64,000 nucleotides of DNA, taken from positions 2,061,501 to 2,125,500 of the forward strand of contig NZ_CP068023.1 in assembly GCF_016695175.1 (NCBI RefSeq), given 5' to 3'. This DNA is from Pseudoalteromonas sp. GCY. GTDB taxonomy: Bacteria > Pseudomonadota > Gammaproteobacteria > Enterobacterales > Alteromonadaceae. Both the position numbers and the translations under genes were made by a program. The stretch's first letter is position 1, and the number at the start of each line of letters is the position of its first letter. The notes beneath the pieces are model-generated. The model saw only the letters and a list, made by a program, of their open reading frames with translations, did not search any database and was not told where the DNA came from. Of the stretch, positions 52,419-62,313 are shown one piece after another.

Positions 52419-53072
52419 ATGACAAAACATAAATTTCTGGTAACGGGTTTACCACGAACGGGCACAACAAGTCTGTGTATTGCTGCATTAGGTGCTGGAT
52501 ACAAAACAGCACACACGGCATACACAAGGCAAGCATTAGACCGTGCTGAATTTATTGCTGACACTCCCGTTTTCGCTGACTATGAAAAATTATATGCTCT
52601 ATATCCTGAAGCCAAAATAATCCAGTTAACACGAGATTTTGAGCAATGGCTTCCCTCAATTAAGCGTTTGATGACGGCAATGAAAGAAAACTTACTGTCA
52701 CAAAGAGGGGGCTTTAACGACACCATTAAGCGTTGTTATTTGGAAACTTTTTCTGATTTTGACAAACATTTTGAAGACGATGGTTATTGGCGGAATTGTT
52801 ATAGCAAGCATCATGATAGGGTGCTTAGATTTGCAAAAATGAATCATGTTCCTTTTATTACGGTCAACCTAACAGCTGCTGATGCCGAGCAAACGCTTGC
52901 CGAATTTATAGGCGTGACTCAAGAAAAAGTGACCATCCCGCATGTCAATATCGGTGGTAAAGTAACTGCATGGAAGTGGTTTTCTCACTCCAATAAAGTG
53001 GAATCGACACGTAATGGCAAAGCAGATAAAGACACAGCGCTCTTTAGTATGCAAGTTCGCTCGAGCGCGTGA
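52419..53072 (+). CDS. Sulfotransferase-family protein
   Basis: 217 residues. The PAPS-binding P-loop-like start is TGLPRTGTTSLCIAAL (about 9-24), followed by DTPVFADYEKLYALYPEAKI and IQLTRDFEQWLPS, the pattern of the Sulfotransfer_4 family. The 3'-phosphate-binding Arg/Ser region is in TRDFEQW. A sulfuryl acceptor cannot be predicted. The gene is close behind the MAPEG gene and likely cotranscribed with it. Confidence 0.75.
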   Translation: MTKHKFLVTGLPRTGTTSLCIAALGAGYKTAHTAYTRQALDRAEFIADTPVFADYEKLYALYPEAKIIQLTRDFEQWLPSIKRLMTAMKENLLSQRGGFNDTIKRCYLETFSDFDKHFEDDGYWRNCYSKHHDRVLRFAKMNHVPFITVNLTAADAEQTLAEFIGVTQEKVTIPHVNIGGKVTAWKWFSHSNKVESTRNGKADKDTALFSMQVRSSA

Positions 53073-53114
53073 GTTTGTTATACTCACTACAAGCTGTATA
53101 TACAAGATAGAATT

Positions 53115-53687
53115 ATGTTTGAATTAAAATATCACACACCTTTTAGCTGGACTGAAAAAGTCCTAGCCGACTTTGATACCTTTCTTCAAGATCACGCCGC
53201 TGCAGAAAAAAAAGCAGCTGGAATGGCGATGGCAATGCTTGGTCATTACCCAGACAGAATCAAGCTAGTAAAAGCGATGGCAGATCTCGCAATAGAAGAA
53301 ATGATCCATTTTAAACAGGTACTTAAGATCTTAACCGAGCGTGGTACGCTACTAGGAAACGATCAAAAAGACCCCTATATAAAGCAAATGCGCGCATTGT
53401 TCCGCCAAGGCACTGACGAATATTTAATTGATAGATTACTGATTGGCGCAGTAATTGAGGCTAGGGGCCATGAACGTTTCTCTTTAGTTGCAGAAGCGCT
53501 TCCTGAAGGCAAAGAGAAAGACTTTTATGTTGCCATTGCCAAATCAGAAGAAAAACACAAAAATCTCTTTGTGGAACTTGGCTACGAGTACTTCGACAAA
53601 TTAACGATAGATAACCGCCTAGAAGAAATTCTCATTGCAGAAGCGGATATTTGCAAAGGTATTCCATTTAGCGCAGCGCTTCATTAA
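53115..53687 (+). CDS. miaE: tRNA-(ms2io6A)-hydroxylase MiaE
   Basis: 190 residues, all-helical ferritin-like diiron protein. Ligand residues fall in DHAAAEKKAAGMAM, LAIEEMIHFKQVL (ExxH), GAVIEARGHERF (ExxxH) and KSEEKHKNLF (ExxH). MiaE hydroxylates the isopentenyl side chain of ms2i6A37 in tRNAs reading UNN codons. Length and motif spacing match the family. Confidence 0.92.
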   Translation: MFELKYHTPFSWTEKVLADFDTFLQDHAAAEKKAAGMAMAMLGHYPDRIKLVKAMADLAIEEMIHFKQVLKILTERGTLLGNDQKDPYIKQMRALFRQGTDEYLIDRLLIGAVIEARGHERFSLVAEALPEGKEKDFYVAIAKSEEKHKNLFVELGYEYFDKLTIDNRLEEILIAEADICKGIPFSAALH

Positions 53688-53708
53688 AAGCAGCCACATG
53701 ACTCGAGC

Positions 53709-53732
53709 CAATAAAGCCGTGTGGCTTTATTG
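53709..53732 (+). terminator. Hairpin after miaE
   Basis: CAATAAAGCC and GGCTTTATTG pair perfectly (10 bp) around GTGT. The U-run is poor, but an alternative AGCCACA/TGTGGCT stem (53692-53698, 53720-53726) followed by TTATT also forms. Confidence 0.6.
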
Positions 53733-54171
53733 TCTCCCATCTTTCTAGATACTTATTCAGTGAAGAGAACGGTTTCACTAGATACACCAATTAAGATTTG
53801 TAGTTTCGCCCAGTGCATTGTGCTCCATGCTATTCTCTGAATACTTTTGGTTTCTAAACTGTTTCAAAACAACTCATATTCGAAGCAATTAGTAATTAAT
53901 ATCGCAATAGTTTATAAATCAACCAGGCGAGCGACACTGAATCTTTGATTTTATAAGTGAGTAGACTTTCCTCATCAAAAATCCAACCTATTTAACATAA
54001 CGTAAATTATAGGATGTAATAAATTGTGTGAGGAAACCATATAAAGTACCTTGTTAATGTCCAATACTAGACGGTATCGGACATTAATAAAAAGTTTACT
54101 GTATTTTCTATTGAGCTATGGTTTCGCTTTTTATAGTATGTGGTTGAATTTGTAATTTGAAGTATCGACAT
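53733..54171. other. Long gene-free gap with one palindrome
   Basis: No ORF is supported. A nested inverted repeat (TTAATGTCC 54054-54062 with GGACATTAA 54079-54087, plus ATAC/GTAT inside) lies 85 bases before the receiver gene and could be an operator or leader hairpin. The rest is AT-rich without recognisable elements. Confidence 0.45.
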
Positions 54172-54555
54172 ATGGAATTTGTAAGACCGCTAGAACCAAT
54201 ATTGATAATTGATGACGCTGTTGAGATCAGAGATTTTCTGACACAGATTTTGGAGAACTTAGGGTTTGAAGAAATTTATGGTTGTGAAGACTTTGATTCA
54301 GCAAAGCCGCTACTAAAGCATAAACAACCCAGTGTTGTCTTTTTAGATATTGAGCTTCCGGATACAGATGGCACCGAAATTCTTTCCTACATTAACGAAA
54401 ACTTTCCAGTTGCTCATGTCATCATGTGCTCTGGCCATAATAGTATGGAGAATGTTCAAAATACTTGGGAGCTTGGTGCTAAGGGCTTTATTGCTAAACC
54501 TTTCAATGCACATAAAGTGGATTCGGTAATGAAGCGTTTAGAGCTGGTTACATGA
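54172..54555 (+). CDS. Stand-alone response-regulator receiver protein
   Basis: About 127 residues from ATG 54172 (a TTG frame opens 15 bases earlier). It is a single REC domain: acidic pair in ILIIDDAVE, phospho-acceptor Asp in VVFLDIELPDTDG (about 57), conserved Ser in VIMCSG and Lys in FIAKPF. No output domain. The stop overlaps the MoxR ATPase start by 4 bases, so the receiver is translationally tied to the following genes. A cognate kinase is not visible. Confidence 0.87.
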   Translation: MEFVRPLEPILIIDDAVEIRDFLTQILENLGFEEIYGCEDFDSAKPLLKHKQPSVVFLDIELPDTDGTEILSYINENFPVAHVIMCSGHNSMENVQNTWELGAKGFIAKPFNAHKVDSVMKRLELVT

Positions 54556-55457
54556 ATGAAGAAATAAAGAAACTTACCGATGCGCTCTCTACCGTTATTT
54601 TAGAAAAGCCTGAACAAATAAAGCTCGCGATCTGCAGTCTTTTGTGTCGCGGCCATCTTCTAATTGAAGATTTGCCAGGTATGGGTAAGACGACGTTATC
54701 TCATTCTCTTGCTGATGTGTTAGGTCTGACATATCGTCGAGTACAATTTACTAGCGATCTACTCCCAGCTGATATTACCGGTACTTCCATTTTTAACCGA
54801 GAGCATCAGTCATTTGAATTCCATCCTGGTCCAATTTTCAGCCAAGTTTTACTGGCCGATGAAATCAACCGCGCAAGTCCAAAAACTCAAAGCGCGTTAT
54901 TGGAGTCCATGGAAGAACATCAAGTAACCATCGATGGCGTGAGCCATGAGCTCCCTAGCCCATTTTTTGTGATTGCAACGCAAAACCCTCAGCATCAATC
55001 TGGCACGCATCCACTGCCTGAGTCACAACTAGACCGCTTTTTTATGCGTATAAGCTTGGGATACCCCTCGGAAATGGCAGAAGCGCAGTTAATTAAATTA
55101 GCTGGAAAAGCGAGAAAACTGACTCAAGCACCACAAGTGATCGATGGCAAAACACTATTGGCGTATCAACAAGTTGTGCCTGACATTGTGCTAAGTGACG
55201 CCATTATTGATTACATCCTTCGCTTAGTTAACTACACACGCAGCTCGGGTCAATTTAGCGATCCTTTATCGCCAAGAGCTAGCATCGCGCTTGCAGCAGC
55301 AAGTCGTGCATATGCGTTTATTAGTGGTCGAGATTTCGTGATACCCGATGATGTTCAAGCCGTTTTCACTTCAGTCTGTGCCCACCGACTTGGCGTTACC
55401 ACGACTAATGAAGCAGAAGTTCAGACACAGGTCTTTCAAAACGTACCGGTACATTAA
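54552..55457 (+). CDS. MoxR-family AAA+ ATPase
   Basis: 301 residues. Walker A DLPGMGKTTLS (about 40-50), Walker B VLLADEINR (about 103-111), sensor 1 in FVIATQNP and sensor 2 region ALAAASRAYAF. MoxR proteins act as chaperone-like ATPases with DUF58 partners, and the next gene is a DUF58 protein. Operon start overlaps the receiver gene. Confidence 0.92.
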   Translation: MNEEIKKLTDALSTVILEKPEQIKLAICSLLCRGHLLIEDLPGMGKTTLSHSLADVLGLTYRRVQFTSDLLPADITGTSIFNREHQSFEFHPGPIFSQVLLADEINRASPKTQSALLESMEEHQVTIDGVSHELPSPFFVIATQNPQHQSGTHPLPESQLDRFFMRISLGYPSEMAEAQLIKLAGKARKLTQAPQVIDGKTLLAYQQVVPDIVLSDAIIDYILRLVNYTRSSGQFSDPLSPRASIALAAASRAYAFISGRDFVIPDDVQAVFTSVCAHRLGVTTTNEAEVQTQVFQNVPVH

Positions 55458-55459
55458 GC

Positions 55460-56401
55460 ATGATTAATCGCTTGAAACGGAAAGTTAAGCAGCATGTTTA
55501 TAAACGACATCAACGCTCAGAAATACGGTTATCTCATAATAATATCTACATACTGCCATCTAAGGATGGCGGTTTTTTTATCGCTGTGGCTTTGCTTAAT
55601 TTTGTATTGGGGATCAACTATCAGAATAATCTAATCCTTGCAGTGTCCTACATTATGGCTGTGATGATGATAGCCGCCCTATTTTTAGGTTTTTTCAACT
55701 TGAACAATGCAAATGTCCGATATTTGGGAAGTAATGCTAATTTTAGCCCATATAGTTCATCTATTAGACTCAATATTTCATCTAGCACAGAGATCCAATC
55801 ACTCAGACTATCAAGTGAATACAACCGGACGGCTACTCATATTTCCAAAGTGAGTGATGAAAAAGTTATCGAGTTAAGCGCCCCTGAATTACCTCGTGGC
55901 GTATATGATACGGGCGTAATTAAAATCCTCAGCTACTTCCCATTTGGTCTTATTCGTACCTGGTCGTATATAAAACCAAACGATGCTTTCTACGTGTACC
56001 CTACTCCATTGCCCGTTATAGACACAGAGTTTAGCTTTGGCAGTGCCTCGAATGCCAGCCAAAGCATACAACAGAAAGAGCGTTCAGTTGAGTTCGACCA
56101 TCTCTCGCAATATCAAAAAGGGATGAGTTTAAGCCGCGTTTCTTGGAAGCATTACGCCAAGACTGAGCAAATGTTAATTAAACAGAATGCACCGGAGTCT
56201 GCCGATTTACACCGCATTATTTTTGATTATTCTAAGCTTTCAGGCAGCAAGGAAGAACGTCTGAGTAAGCTCTGTACTATGGTGCTTGACGCCGATAAGC
56301 AACAAACAAGTTATGCCCTGTTACTTCAACAAAACAGGATCCCGTTCGGTCAGGGTGAAACCCATAAACTATGTTGCTTGGAGGCATTAAGTGAATTCTA
56401 G
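55460..56401 (+). CDS. DUF58-family protein
   Basis: 313 residues with two N-terminal membrane helices (about 35-55 and 60-80) and the DUF58 signature EFDHLSQYQKGMSLSRVSWKHYAK (about 211-234; interrupted here as EFDHLSQYQKG and RVSWKHYAK). It is the usual partner of MoxR ATPases; a von Willebrand-like function is proposed for the family. Overlaps the next gene by 11 bases. Confidence 0.88.
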   Translation: MINRLKRKVKQHVYKRHQRSEIRLSHNNIYILPSKDGGFFIAVALLNFVLGINYQNNLILAVSYIMAVMMIAALFLGFFNLNNANVRYLGSNANFSPYSSSIRLNISSSTEIQSLRLSSEYNRTATHISKVSDEKVIELSAPELPRGVYDTGVIKILSYFPFGLIRTWSYIKPNDAFYVYPTPLPVIDTEFSFGSASNASQSIQQKERSVEFDHLSQYQKGMSLSRVSWKHYAKTEQMLIKQNAPESADLHRIIFDYSKLSGSKEERLSKLCTMVLDADKQQTSYALLLQQNRIPFGQGETHKLCCLEALSEF

Positions 56402-58334
56402 CTTCCCAAAATGGTACTACAGCACGTCACTATTTTTATGGCTGCTGAGCATTATTCTTATCGATGATTTTGGTATCGGCTTTGTCGGGTTATGTACCGT
56501 TTTAACGCTATGGCAAGCATCGAGATTGATGACTAAACCAAGCGTGTTAAGCATTCGTTTTATTAACTTGGTCACTTTACTCGGCGCAATTGCGACGGCC
56601 TCATTAATAGGTCTAAAAAACAGCGTGAATGTTTTCGTGGCTTTGATGTTGGTTGCGTCACTACTTAAGCAAGTGCATGCCACGCAAGCTCGCCAATTTA
56701 CACAAATATGTATTTTGAATTTTTTTACTTATCCGTGCTTATTTCTTTTTACACAAAGTATATTTGCAGCATTTCTTGTATTGATTTTGCTGGCTGTCAA
56801 TTTAGCTATCATGCTTAATCTCGAGCAAAACTTAAGGTTCAGAACAGCGCTTAAGGTAAGCTCAAAGGGATTGGTATTGGTGCTGCCTGTGGCTACTTTA
56901 TTAGTCGTTTTTTTACCAAAACTCCCTGCATTTTGGCAGTTACCTGCACCGCAGAATCAAGCAAAAACTGGGTTATCTGAGAATGTAGATCCTTTCAATA
57001 TCGCAAACTTATCCCAATCCAGCGACTTGGTGTTTCGGGCGTCATTTGAAGACACTCAACAAATGGGACCTTTCTATTGGCGTGCAATTATTCATGATGA
57101 ATTTGACGGACGGCAATGGAAAGTCTCTGAGTATCAAGGTACCAATATCAGAGCGTTGCCCAAAGATCCGATTGGCGCAGCAACCATTATTGCGCAGCCA
57201 AGTCAACTTCCATGGTTGTACGGCCTGTCATACTCTTATTCGAAAAACGCTAAGTTGAATAGTAACGTGTTTGGCACGGTCTATTTGAAAAACCTATCAG
57301 CAAAACCTGTCGAGTATCAAATCGATTTCACTGATTTTGAACCCCAAGATTCGTTAAGGCCTTGGTATTATAGGCGTAACACCGCATTACCTGACGGCAT
57401 TAATCAACAGGCAAGGCAACTGGCGCGTGATTGGGACAGTCAATCGACAACAACGAGCCAATTCATTGAATTAATGAAGCGCTATTTTTTGCAAAATGGT
57501 TTCGTTTATACCTTAACACCAACTACAACCCAATCGGACGATAGGATTGATGACTTTCTATTTAGCTCGTTTAATGGATTTTGCGGCCACTACGCCTCTG
57601 CCGCGGCATTTCTACTACGAAGCGCAGGGATCCCAGCTCGCTTGGTATCTGGTTATCTGGGCGGTGAAAAAAATGACAATCAAGGCTATTACAGCGTTTA
57701 TCAATATGACGCACATGCTTGGGTTGAGTATTTCACACCAGGAATTGGCTGGCAACGCTTAGACCCAACCGCCTGGATTGCTCCAGAGCGTATGACAGGA
57801 AGTCTTTCTCAGTTAGAACAATTATCGAGCGAGTTCAAAAGCGGTTTGGGCTACAGCTTAATTGGGTTGTCTAATTGGCAATCTATTAATTGGTTGCGAT
57901 TACAGCTCGAGGAGCTTGACTATCAGTGGACTCGCGTCGTCATTAATTTTGACAAAGAAAAGCAAGGCGCACTGTTTAAAGAGTGGTTTGGGAGTAATGG
58001 TCAGCTTTGGGCGGGAATATTTTCTCTGTTTATGCTGCTTTTGCTCTCAATTGCGCTATTTTACCTTAGCAAGCAGCTTACTCGGCATAAACGCCCTATC
58101 GAACTTGTCTATTACAATGCTATAGTGTCCGATTTCAAAGAGCAGCTAAGCGGCACTACGGCGAAACAACATATTGTCGAGTTATGTAAGTTATTTCCTG
58201 ATTTAGATGCGTCGCTTTGGCAGTTTTATCAATTAATTGAAAAATCACAGTATCAACAAAAACCACTTAATAAACTTGAGCTTGGTGAGTTGAAGAGGTT
58301 GTATAAATCAATAAAAAGAAAGGCAAGAAAATAG
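56391..58334 (+). CDS. DUF3488/transglutaminase-like membrane protein (TgpA type)
   Basis: 647 residues from GTG 56391 (GGAGG 6 bases upstream). The N-terminus holds about seven membrane helices, followed by a periplasmic transglutaminase-like core with Cys in [15 protein letters not shown] (about 397), His in DAHAWVEYF and Asp in RLDPTAW, and then one more helix (about 540-560) and a C-terminal cytoplasmic tail. The pattern matches P. aeruginosa TgpA, an essential protein in that species. It ends the receiver-MoxR-DUF58-TgpA operon; the next gene begins 1 base later. Confidence 0.88.
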   Translation: MNSSFPKWYYSTSLFLWLLSIILIDDFGIGFVGLCTVLTLWQASRLMTKPSVLSIRFINLVTLLGAIATASLIGLKNSVNVFVALMLVASLLKQVHATQARQFTQICILNFFTYPCLFLFTQSIFAAFLVLILLAVNLAIMLNLEQNLRFRTALKVSSKGLVLVLPVATLLVVFLPKLPAFWQLPAPQNQAKTGLSENVDPFNIANLSQSSDLVFRASFEDTQQMGPFYWRAIIHDEFDGRQWKVSEYQGTNIRALPKDPIGAATIIAQPSQLPWLYGLSYSYSKNAKLNSNVFGTVYLKNLSAKPVEYQIDFTDFEPQDSLRPWYYRRNTALPDGINQQARQLARDWDSQSTTTSQFIELMKRYFLQNGFVYTLTPTTTQSDDRIDDFLFSSFNGFCGHYASAAAFLLRSAGIPARLVSGYLGGEKNDNQGYYSVYQYDAHAWVEYFTPGIGWQRLDPTAWIAPERMTGSLSQLEQLSSEFKSGLGYSLIGLSNWQSINWLRLQLEELDYQWTRVVINFDKEKQGALFKEWFGSNGQLWAGIFSLFMLLLLSIALFYLSKQLTRHKRPIELVYYNAIVSDFKEQLSGTTAKQHIVELCKLFPDLDASLWQFYQLIEKSQYQQKPLNKLELGELKRLYKSIKRKARK

Positions 58335-58335
58335 T

Positions 58336-59664
58336 ATGAATGCTGTTATTTTGGGCGTCTTGCTCATGCTGGGGTTAACCCTCTTTAGAATAAATGTAAT
58401 TGTCGCCATGACCGTCAGTGCAATAGCTGCGGGCTTAGTGGCCGGTTTAGATTTGAAGACAACCTTAAACGCCTTTAATGATGGGCTATCTGGCGGCGCA
58501 GAAATAGCCTTAAGCTATGCCATGTTAGGTGGCTTTGCAGTTGCAATTTCAAAGTCTGGCTTAACTCAAATCCTCGCGCAAAAGCTGCTCAAATTGGTTA
58601 ATGCTAATGATAGCGAAGGCTCAACGTTTTTAAGCATGTTTATAATGGTTATCATCTTGGCTTGCTCAATTGCGTCGCAAAACCTTGTGCCAGTCCATAT
58701 TGCGTTTATTCCTATCCTCATTCCACCGTTATTAGTCGTACTGAACAAACTGACGATAGACCGCCGCGCGATTGCATGTATTTTAACGTTTGGCTTAGCG
58801 ACCAGTTATATGGTGTTGCCATATGGATTCGGTGGCATTTACCTTTACTCTATTTTGCATAAAAACCTTGTAGACAATGGTTTAGAATTGGTTAAGTTCG
58901 ACGTGCCATACGCTATGGTGATCCCTGCGCTTGGTATGCTGATTGGCCTGTTGATTGCCGTTTTCATTACTTATCGTAAAAAACGAGTTTATGAGGTGAG
59001 TCAACAGCAAAGTACTCAGTCAAACACAGTACCGGAAGGCCAAGAAGCAACCAAAGTGATGATCGTCGGCGGCGCTGCGGTGCTGGCTTCTCTCATTGCA
59101 CAAAATAACAGTGGCTCAATGATATTAGGTGGGCTCGTTGGCGTGATGATTTTTAGCCTCTTTGGTATTGTGAAATGGGAACAAAACTCCGATGTTTTCA
59201 GTAAAGGTGTGGCAATGATGGCAATGATAGGTTTTATCATGATCTCTGCTCAAGGCTTTGCCTCCGTCATGAAAGCAACAGGCGATGTGGCAAGTTTAGT
59301 AGCAAGTTGTGCAGATTTTGTTGGCGATAATAAACCACTTGCTGCTGCGATGATTTTGCTTGTTGGCTTACTTATTACCATGGGAATTGGCAGTTCATTT
59401 TCAACCGTGCCAATCATTGCCACGCTATTTGTACCTTTGTCTCTAGAGGTTGGCTTTTCCGCTATGGCTACCGCCGCCTTGGTGGGAACCGCAGGCGCTC
59501 TAGGCGACGCGGGCTCTCCTGCATCAGATTCCACACTTGGACCAACTTCTGGCTTAAATGCCGACGGCCAGCACGATCACATATGGGATTCCGTGGTGCC
59601 TACATTTATTCACTTCAACATCCCACTACTCTGCTTTGGCTGGATAGCCGCGATGGTGTTATAG
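58336..59664 (+). CDS. Na+/H+ antiporter family protein (NhaC-like)
   Basis: 442 residues with about twelve membrane helices. Recognisable features are the [40 protein letters not shown] and [14 protein letters not shown] stretches, typical of the Na+/H+ antiporter (NhaC-like, YqeG/HI-type) superfamily. Substrate could be Na+ or an organic acid. It lies 1 base behind the transglutaminase gene, so is probably in the same transcript, although functionally different. A strong hairpin follows. Confidence 0.8.
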   Translation: MNAVILGVLLMLGLTLFRINVIVAMTVSAIAAGLVAGLDLKTTLNAFNDGLSGGAEIALSYAMLGGFAVAISKSGLTQILAQKLLKLVNANDSEGSTFLSMFIMVIILACSIASQNLVPVHIAFIPILIPPLLVVLNKLTIDRRAIACILTFGLATSYMVLPYGFGGIYLYSILHKNLVDNGLELVKFDVPYAMVIPALGMLIGLLIAVFITYRKKRVYEVSQQQSTQSNTVPEGQEATKVMIVGGAAVLASLIAQNNSGSMILGGLVGVMIFSLFGIVKWEQNSDVFSKGVAMMAMIGFIMISAQGFASVMKATGDVASLVASCADFVGDNKPLAAAMILLVGLLITMGIGSSFSTVPIIATLFVPLSLEVGFSAMATAALVGTAGALGDAGSPASDSTLGPTSGLNADGQHDHIWDSVVPTFIHFNIPLLCFGWIAAMVL

Positions 59665-59680
59665 GTTTATCAATCATGAT

Positions 59681-59710
59681 GGTATCAAGGCTCCCCGCCT
59701 TGATACCTTT
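59681..59710 (+). terminator. Terminator of the antiporter gene
   Basis: GGTATCAAGG (59681-59690) is perfectly complementary to CCTTGATACC (59698-59707) and is followed by TTT. Confidence 0.78.
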
Positions 59711-59812
59711 AGCTCATAAACATACTGTATTTTCTTTGTCTCTAATGTCGCTTTTGTCTTATTAGTTTTCTTGTGCTATACCAATAGGTAAGAGAATTAA
59801 AGCAAAAAGACT

Positions 59813-60412
59813 ATGCAAACACTTAAACCAAGCGAAATAGCCAGTTACTGTAACGTACACCAACGCAGTGTAAGTCGTTGGATTGCCAATGGCGAATTAA
59901 AAGGTCATAAGCTTCCTGGACGCGGTAACTACCGTGTCTTACTTGAAGACTTTTTATCCTTTTTAAACAAGCACAAAATCCCACTTTCGCAAGACTTTAT
60001 TAGTGACTATCAAATTGCAGAAACTGGTCTACACTCTGAGAAAGAACGGGATTTAGCTAAGGTGCTTATCATTGATGATGAGCCCCAGTATAGAAAAGCG
60101 ATACGACGAGTGATAGGCAACGATTATTTGATACAAGAAGCTGGTGATGGCTTTATGGCTGGCATTGCCATCTCAGAGTTTAAACCAAGTTTAATTACGC
60201 TCGATCTTTCCATGCCGGGTATGGATGGCTTTGAAGTGATCTCATTTATCCGCAAAAAAGAAAAATTTAAAACGATTAAGATTTTGGTGGTCTCTGCATT
60301 AAATGATCTTGAACTTGAAAAGGCCAAAGCGATGGGTGCCAACGATGCCCTTTCTAAACCGTTTGATAACTCTATTCTGTTAGAAAAAATTAATGCGCTA
60401 ATACAGGGGTAG
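59813..60412 (+). CDS. HTH (excisionase/MerR-like) plus receiver protein
   Basis: 199 residues. Residues 1-50 form a MerR/excisionase-type helix-turn-helix (LKPSEIASYCNVHQRSVSRW, then IANGELKGHKLPGRGNYRV), as in Xis and BldC. Residues about 80-199 are a REC domain with VLIIDDEPQ, Asp in LITLDLSMPGMDG and Lys in ALSKPF. The order (DNA-binding first, receiver last) is the reverse of normal response regulators. It is the first gene of a signalling run; the next gene starts 2 bases later. Confidence 0.85.
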   Translation: MQTLKPSEIASYCNVHQRSVSRWIANGELKGHKLPGRGNYRVLLEDFLSFLNKHKIPLSQDFISDYQIAETGLHSEKERDLAKVLIIDDEPQYRKAIRRVIGNDYLIQEAGDGFMAGIAISEFKPSLITLDLSMPGMDGFEVISFIRKKEKFKTIKILVVSALNDLELEKAKAMGANDALSKPFDNSILLEKINALIQG

Positions 60413-60414
60413 CT

Positions 60415-62313
60415 ATGAATGCACCTATCATGTTGGTTGATGATGAAATTGATATTCTAAAGTCGCTTAAGCGCACTCTGCGTTTACTGCATTATGAAGT
60501 GGTATATACCGACGACCCAAGACAAGCGCTCGGTTTGATACAAGAGCACAAACCGCATGTGCTTATCACTGATTTCAGAATGCCCAACATGAATGGTCAA
60601 GAGCTTATCCAAGAAGTCAAAAAACACGACCCAAGAATTGAGTGTATTGTCCTGAGTGGTCAAGCGGATTATGACGATATGAAGTCGCTGATCAACGCCA
60701 ATAATACCTTTAAGTTTTTATCAAAACCCTGGAATAACGAAGAGCTTTACACCACCATTGAAGCTGCACTAGCAAGCTACCATAAGAACGAATTAAAAAC
60801 CCAGATCCTACGCAGCAATAATGCGCCTTTAGTAGAAGTAAATACCATAGGTAATGTCATCGATTGCAACTACGCCTACACAGAGTTAGTTTTGAATGAG
60901 GTAAATAAAGGCAATTTCTTTCAATTGTTTAATTTTGAAAGTGATAGATGCCTTGATGACTTTGCTGAACGCAGGATTGCTACGTTAAAAAGTTCAAAGG
61001 TTTTATGCCAAGTTGAACTCAAACTAAAAATGGAATCTAGCTACTTACTCATTATTAAACCCCTATCGAGTGAGCAAAACAAATATCCCAATTTCTATCA
61101 AAGCAAGCTTGGTTTTATTGAACATATTAATCGCACGGATAACTCTGTCATTATCTGCCTTAAGATCCGTGACTTACTCGTAAAGAATATTATTTCCAAT
61201 ACGCCCATACACTCAGATACCTTTAAAAAGATCATTGACCACACAGTGCTTAGCGAAGCTACGAATTTTTCTATGCTTGAAATCAGCTTTGATCAAGCTA
61301 TCTTTTGGCTAGATTCAGTACAAAGTGAAATCGAAGTTCACAAATTTTTGGATGAGGTGCTCAACTCAATTAAACAATTTTTTATCAGGAAAAATATCCA
61401 AGTTAAGTTTTCAGTTTCATACACTATGATAGAACCTCAGCAACCACTCTCGGAAGCAATAGACAGCTTGGTGATTTATACGCAATTTGTTTGTGAGTCA
61501 CGCACCGATTTTTATATGCGTTACTCGCCGTCACTGCTTTCGGAGAAGCTGAATGAACATAAAGTGTCTGAGGCGCTGTTCAATGCCGTTGATAATGATG
61601 AGTTTTATCTAAGATTTCAGCCTAAACTTAACTTAAATGAGCATTCAATTAATAGCTGTGAGGTGTTGATCCGTTGGAAGAACACACAGTTTGGCGCTAA
61701 CTCACCGGATTATTTTATTCCATTGGCAGAAAAGGACGGACAAATCGTTAAGATAGGAAATTGGGTGCTAGAGCAAGCGTGTATCGCACTGTGTGAATGG
61801 CAAAAGGAAAAGCTAGACATTAAAAAAGTTGCAGTCAATGTCTCACCTTATCAGCTATCTGCCCCAGGTTTTGTTCAAACCATGTATTCAATCATAAAAC
61901 AGCATTCGCTAAAGCCGGAGCAGTTCGAATTAGAAATCACCGAGAACTTTGTTTTAGAGAATCTCGAGCAAGCTAAGACTAAATTACTTCAATTAAAAGA
62001 GCTTGGCTTCTCCATTGCCATTGATGATTTTGGCGTGGGATATTCCTCATTGGGCTATATTTCAAAATTGCCAGTGGATGTTATCAAAATTGACAAAAGC
62101 CTGATTGAAAATATCGACAGCTCAAAATCGGCTCGAGATCTTGTTCAGAATGTTATTCGATTAGTACACGACCTAGAGTTGAAAGTTGTCGCTGAAGGCA
62201 TAGAAACCGTAGAGCAGCTTGAGATTCTCGAGCAGTTAAAATGCGATGAAGTGCAAGGGTATCTCATCGGAAAACCTGTTTTGTTTGAGGAGTTTACTCA
62301 CTATGTCTATTAA
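60415..62313 (+). CDS. REC - degenerate GGDEF-like - EAL phosphodiesterase
   Basis: 632 residues. REC (about 1-120: LVDDEIDI, Asp in LITDFRMPNMNG, Lys in FLSKPW), a middle part (about 130-380) resembling a PAS and a worn GGDEF without the motif, and EAL (about 385-625). The EAL residues look active: CEVLIRW, VNVSPYQL, ELEITENF, IDDFGVGYSSL, IKIDKSLIE, AEGIETVEQL and Gln in QGYLIGKP. It should hydrolyse cyclic di-GMP to pGpG. The REC signature (KPWNNEEL) resembles the partial gene at 63414. It overlaps the next gene by 11 bases. Confidence 0.88.
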   Translation: MNAPIMLVDDEIDILKSLKRTLRLLHYEVVYTDDPRQALGLIQEHKPHVLITDFRMPNMNGQELIQEVKKHDPRIECIVLSGQADYDDMKSLINANNTFKFLSKPWNNEELYTTIEAALASYHKNELKTQILRSNNAPLVEVNTIGNVIDCNYAYTELVLNEVNKGNFFQLFNFESDRCLDDFAERRIATLKSSKVLCQVELKLKMESSYLLIIKPLSSEQNKYPNFYQSKLGFIEHINRTDNSVIICLKIRDLLVKNIISNTPIHSDTFKKIIDHTVLSEATNFSMLEISFDQAIFWLDSVQSEIEVHKFLDEVLNSIKQFFIRKNIQVKFSVSYTMIEPQQPLSEAIDSLVIYTQFVCESRTDFYMRYSPSLLSEKLNEHKVSEALFNAVDNDEFYLRFQPKLNLNEHSINSCEVLIRWKNTQFGANSPDYFIPLAEKDGQIVKIGNWVLEQACIALCEWQKEKLDIKKVAVNVSPYQLSAPGFVQTMYSIIKQHSLKPEQFELEITENFVLENLEQAKTKLLQLKELGFSIAIDDFGVGYSSLGYISKLPVDVIKIDKSLIENIDSSKSARDLVQNVIRLVHDLELKVVAEGIETVEQLEILEQLKCDEVQGYLIGKPVLFEEFTHYVY

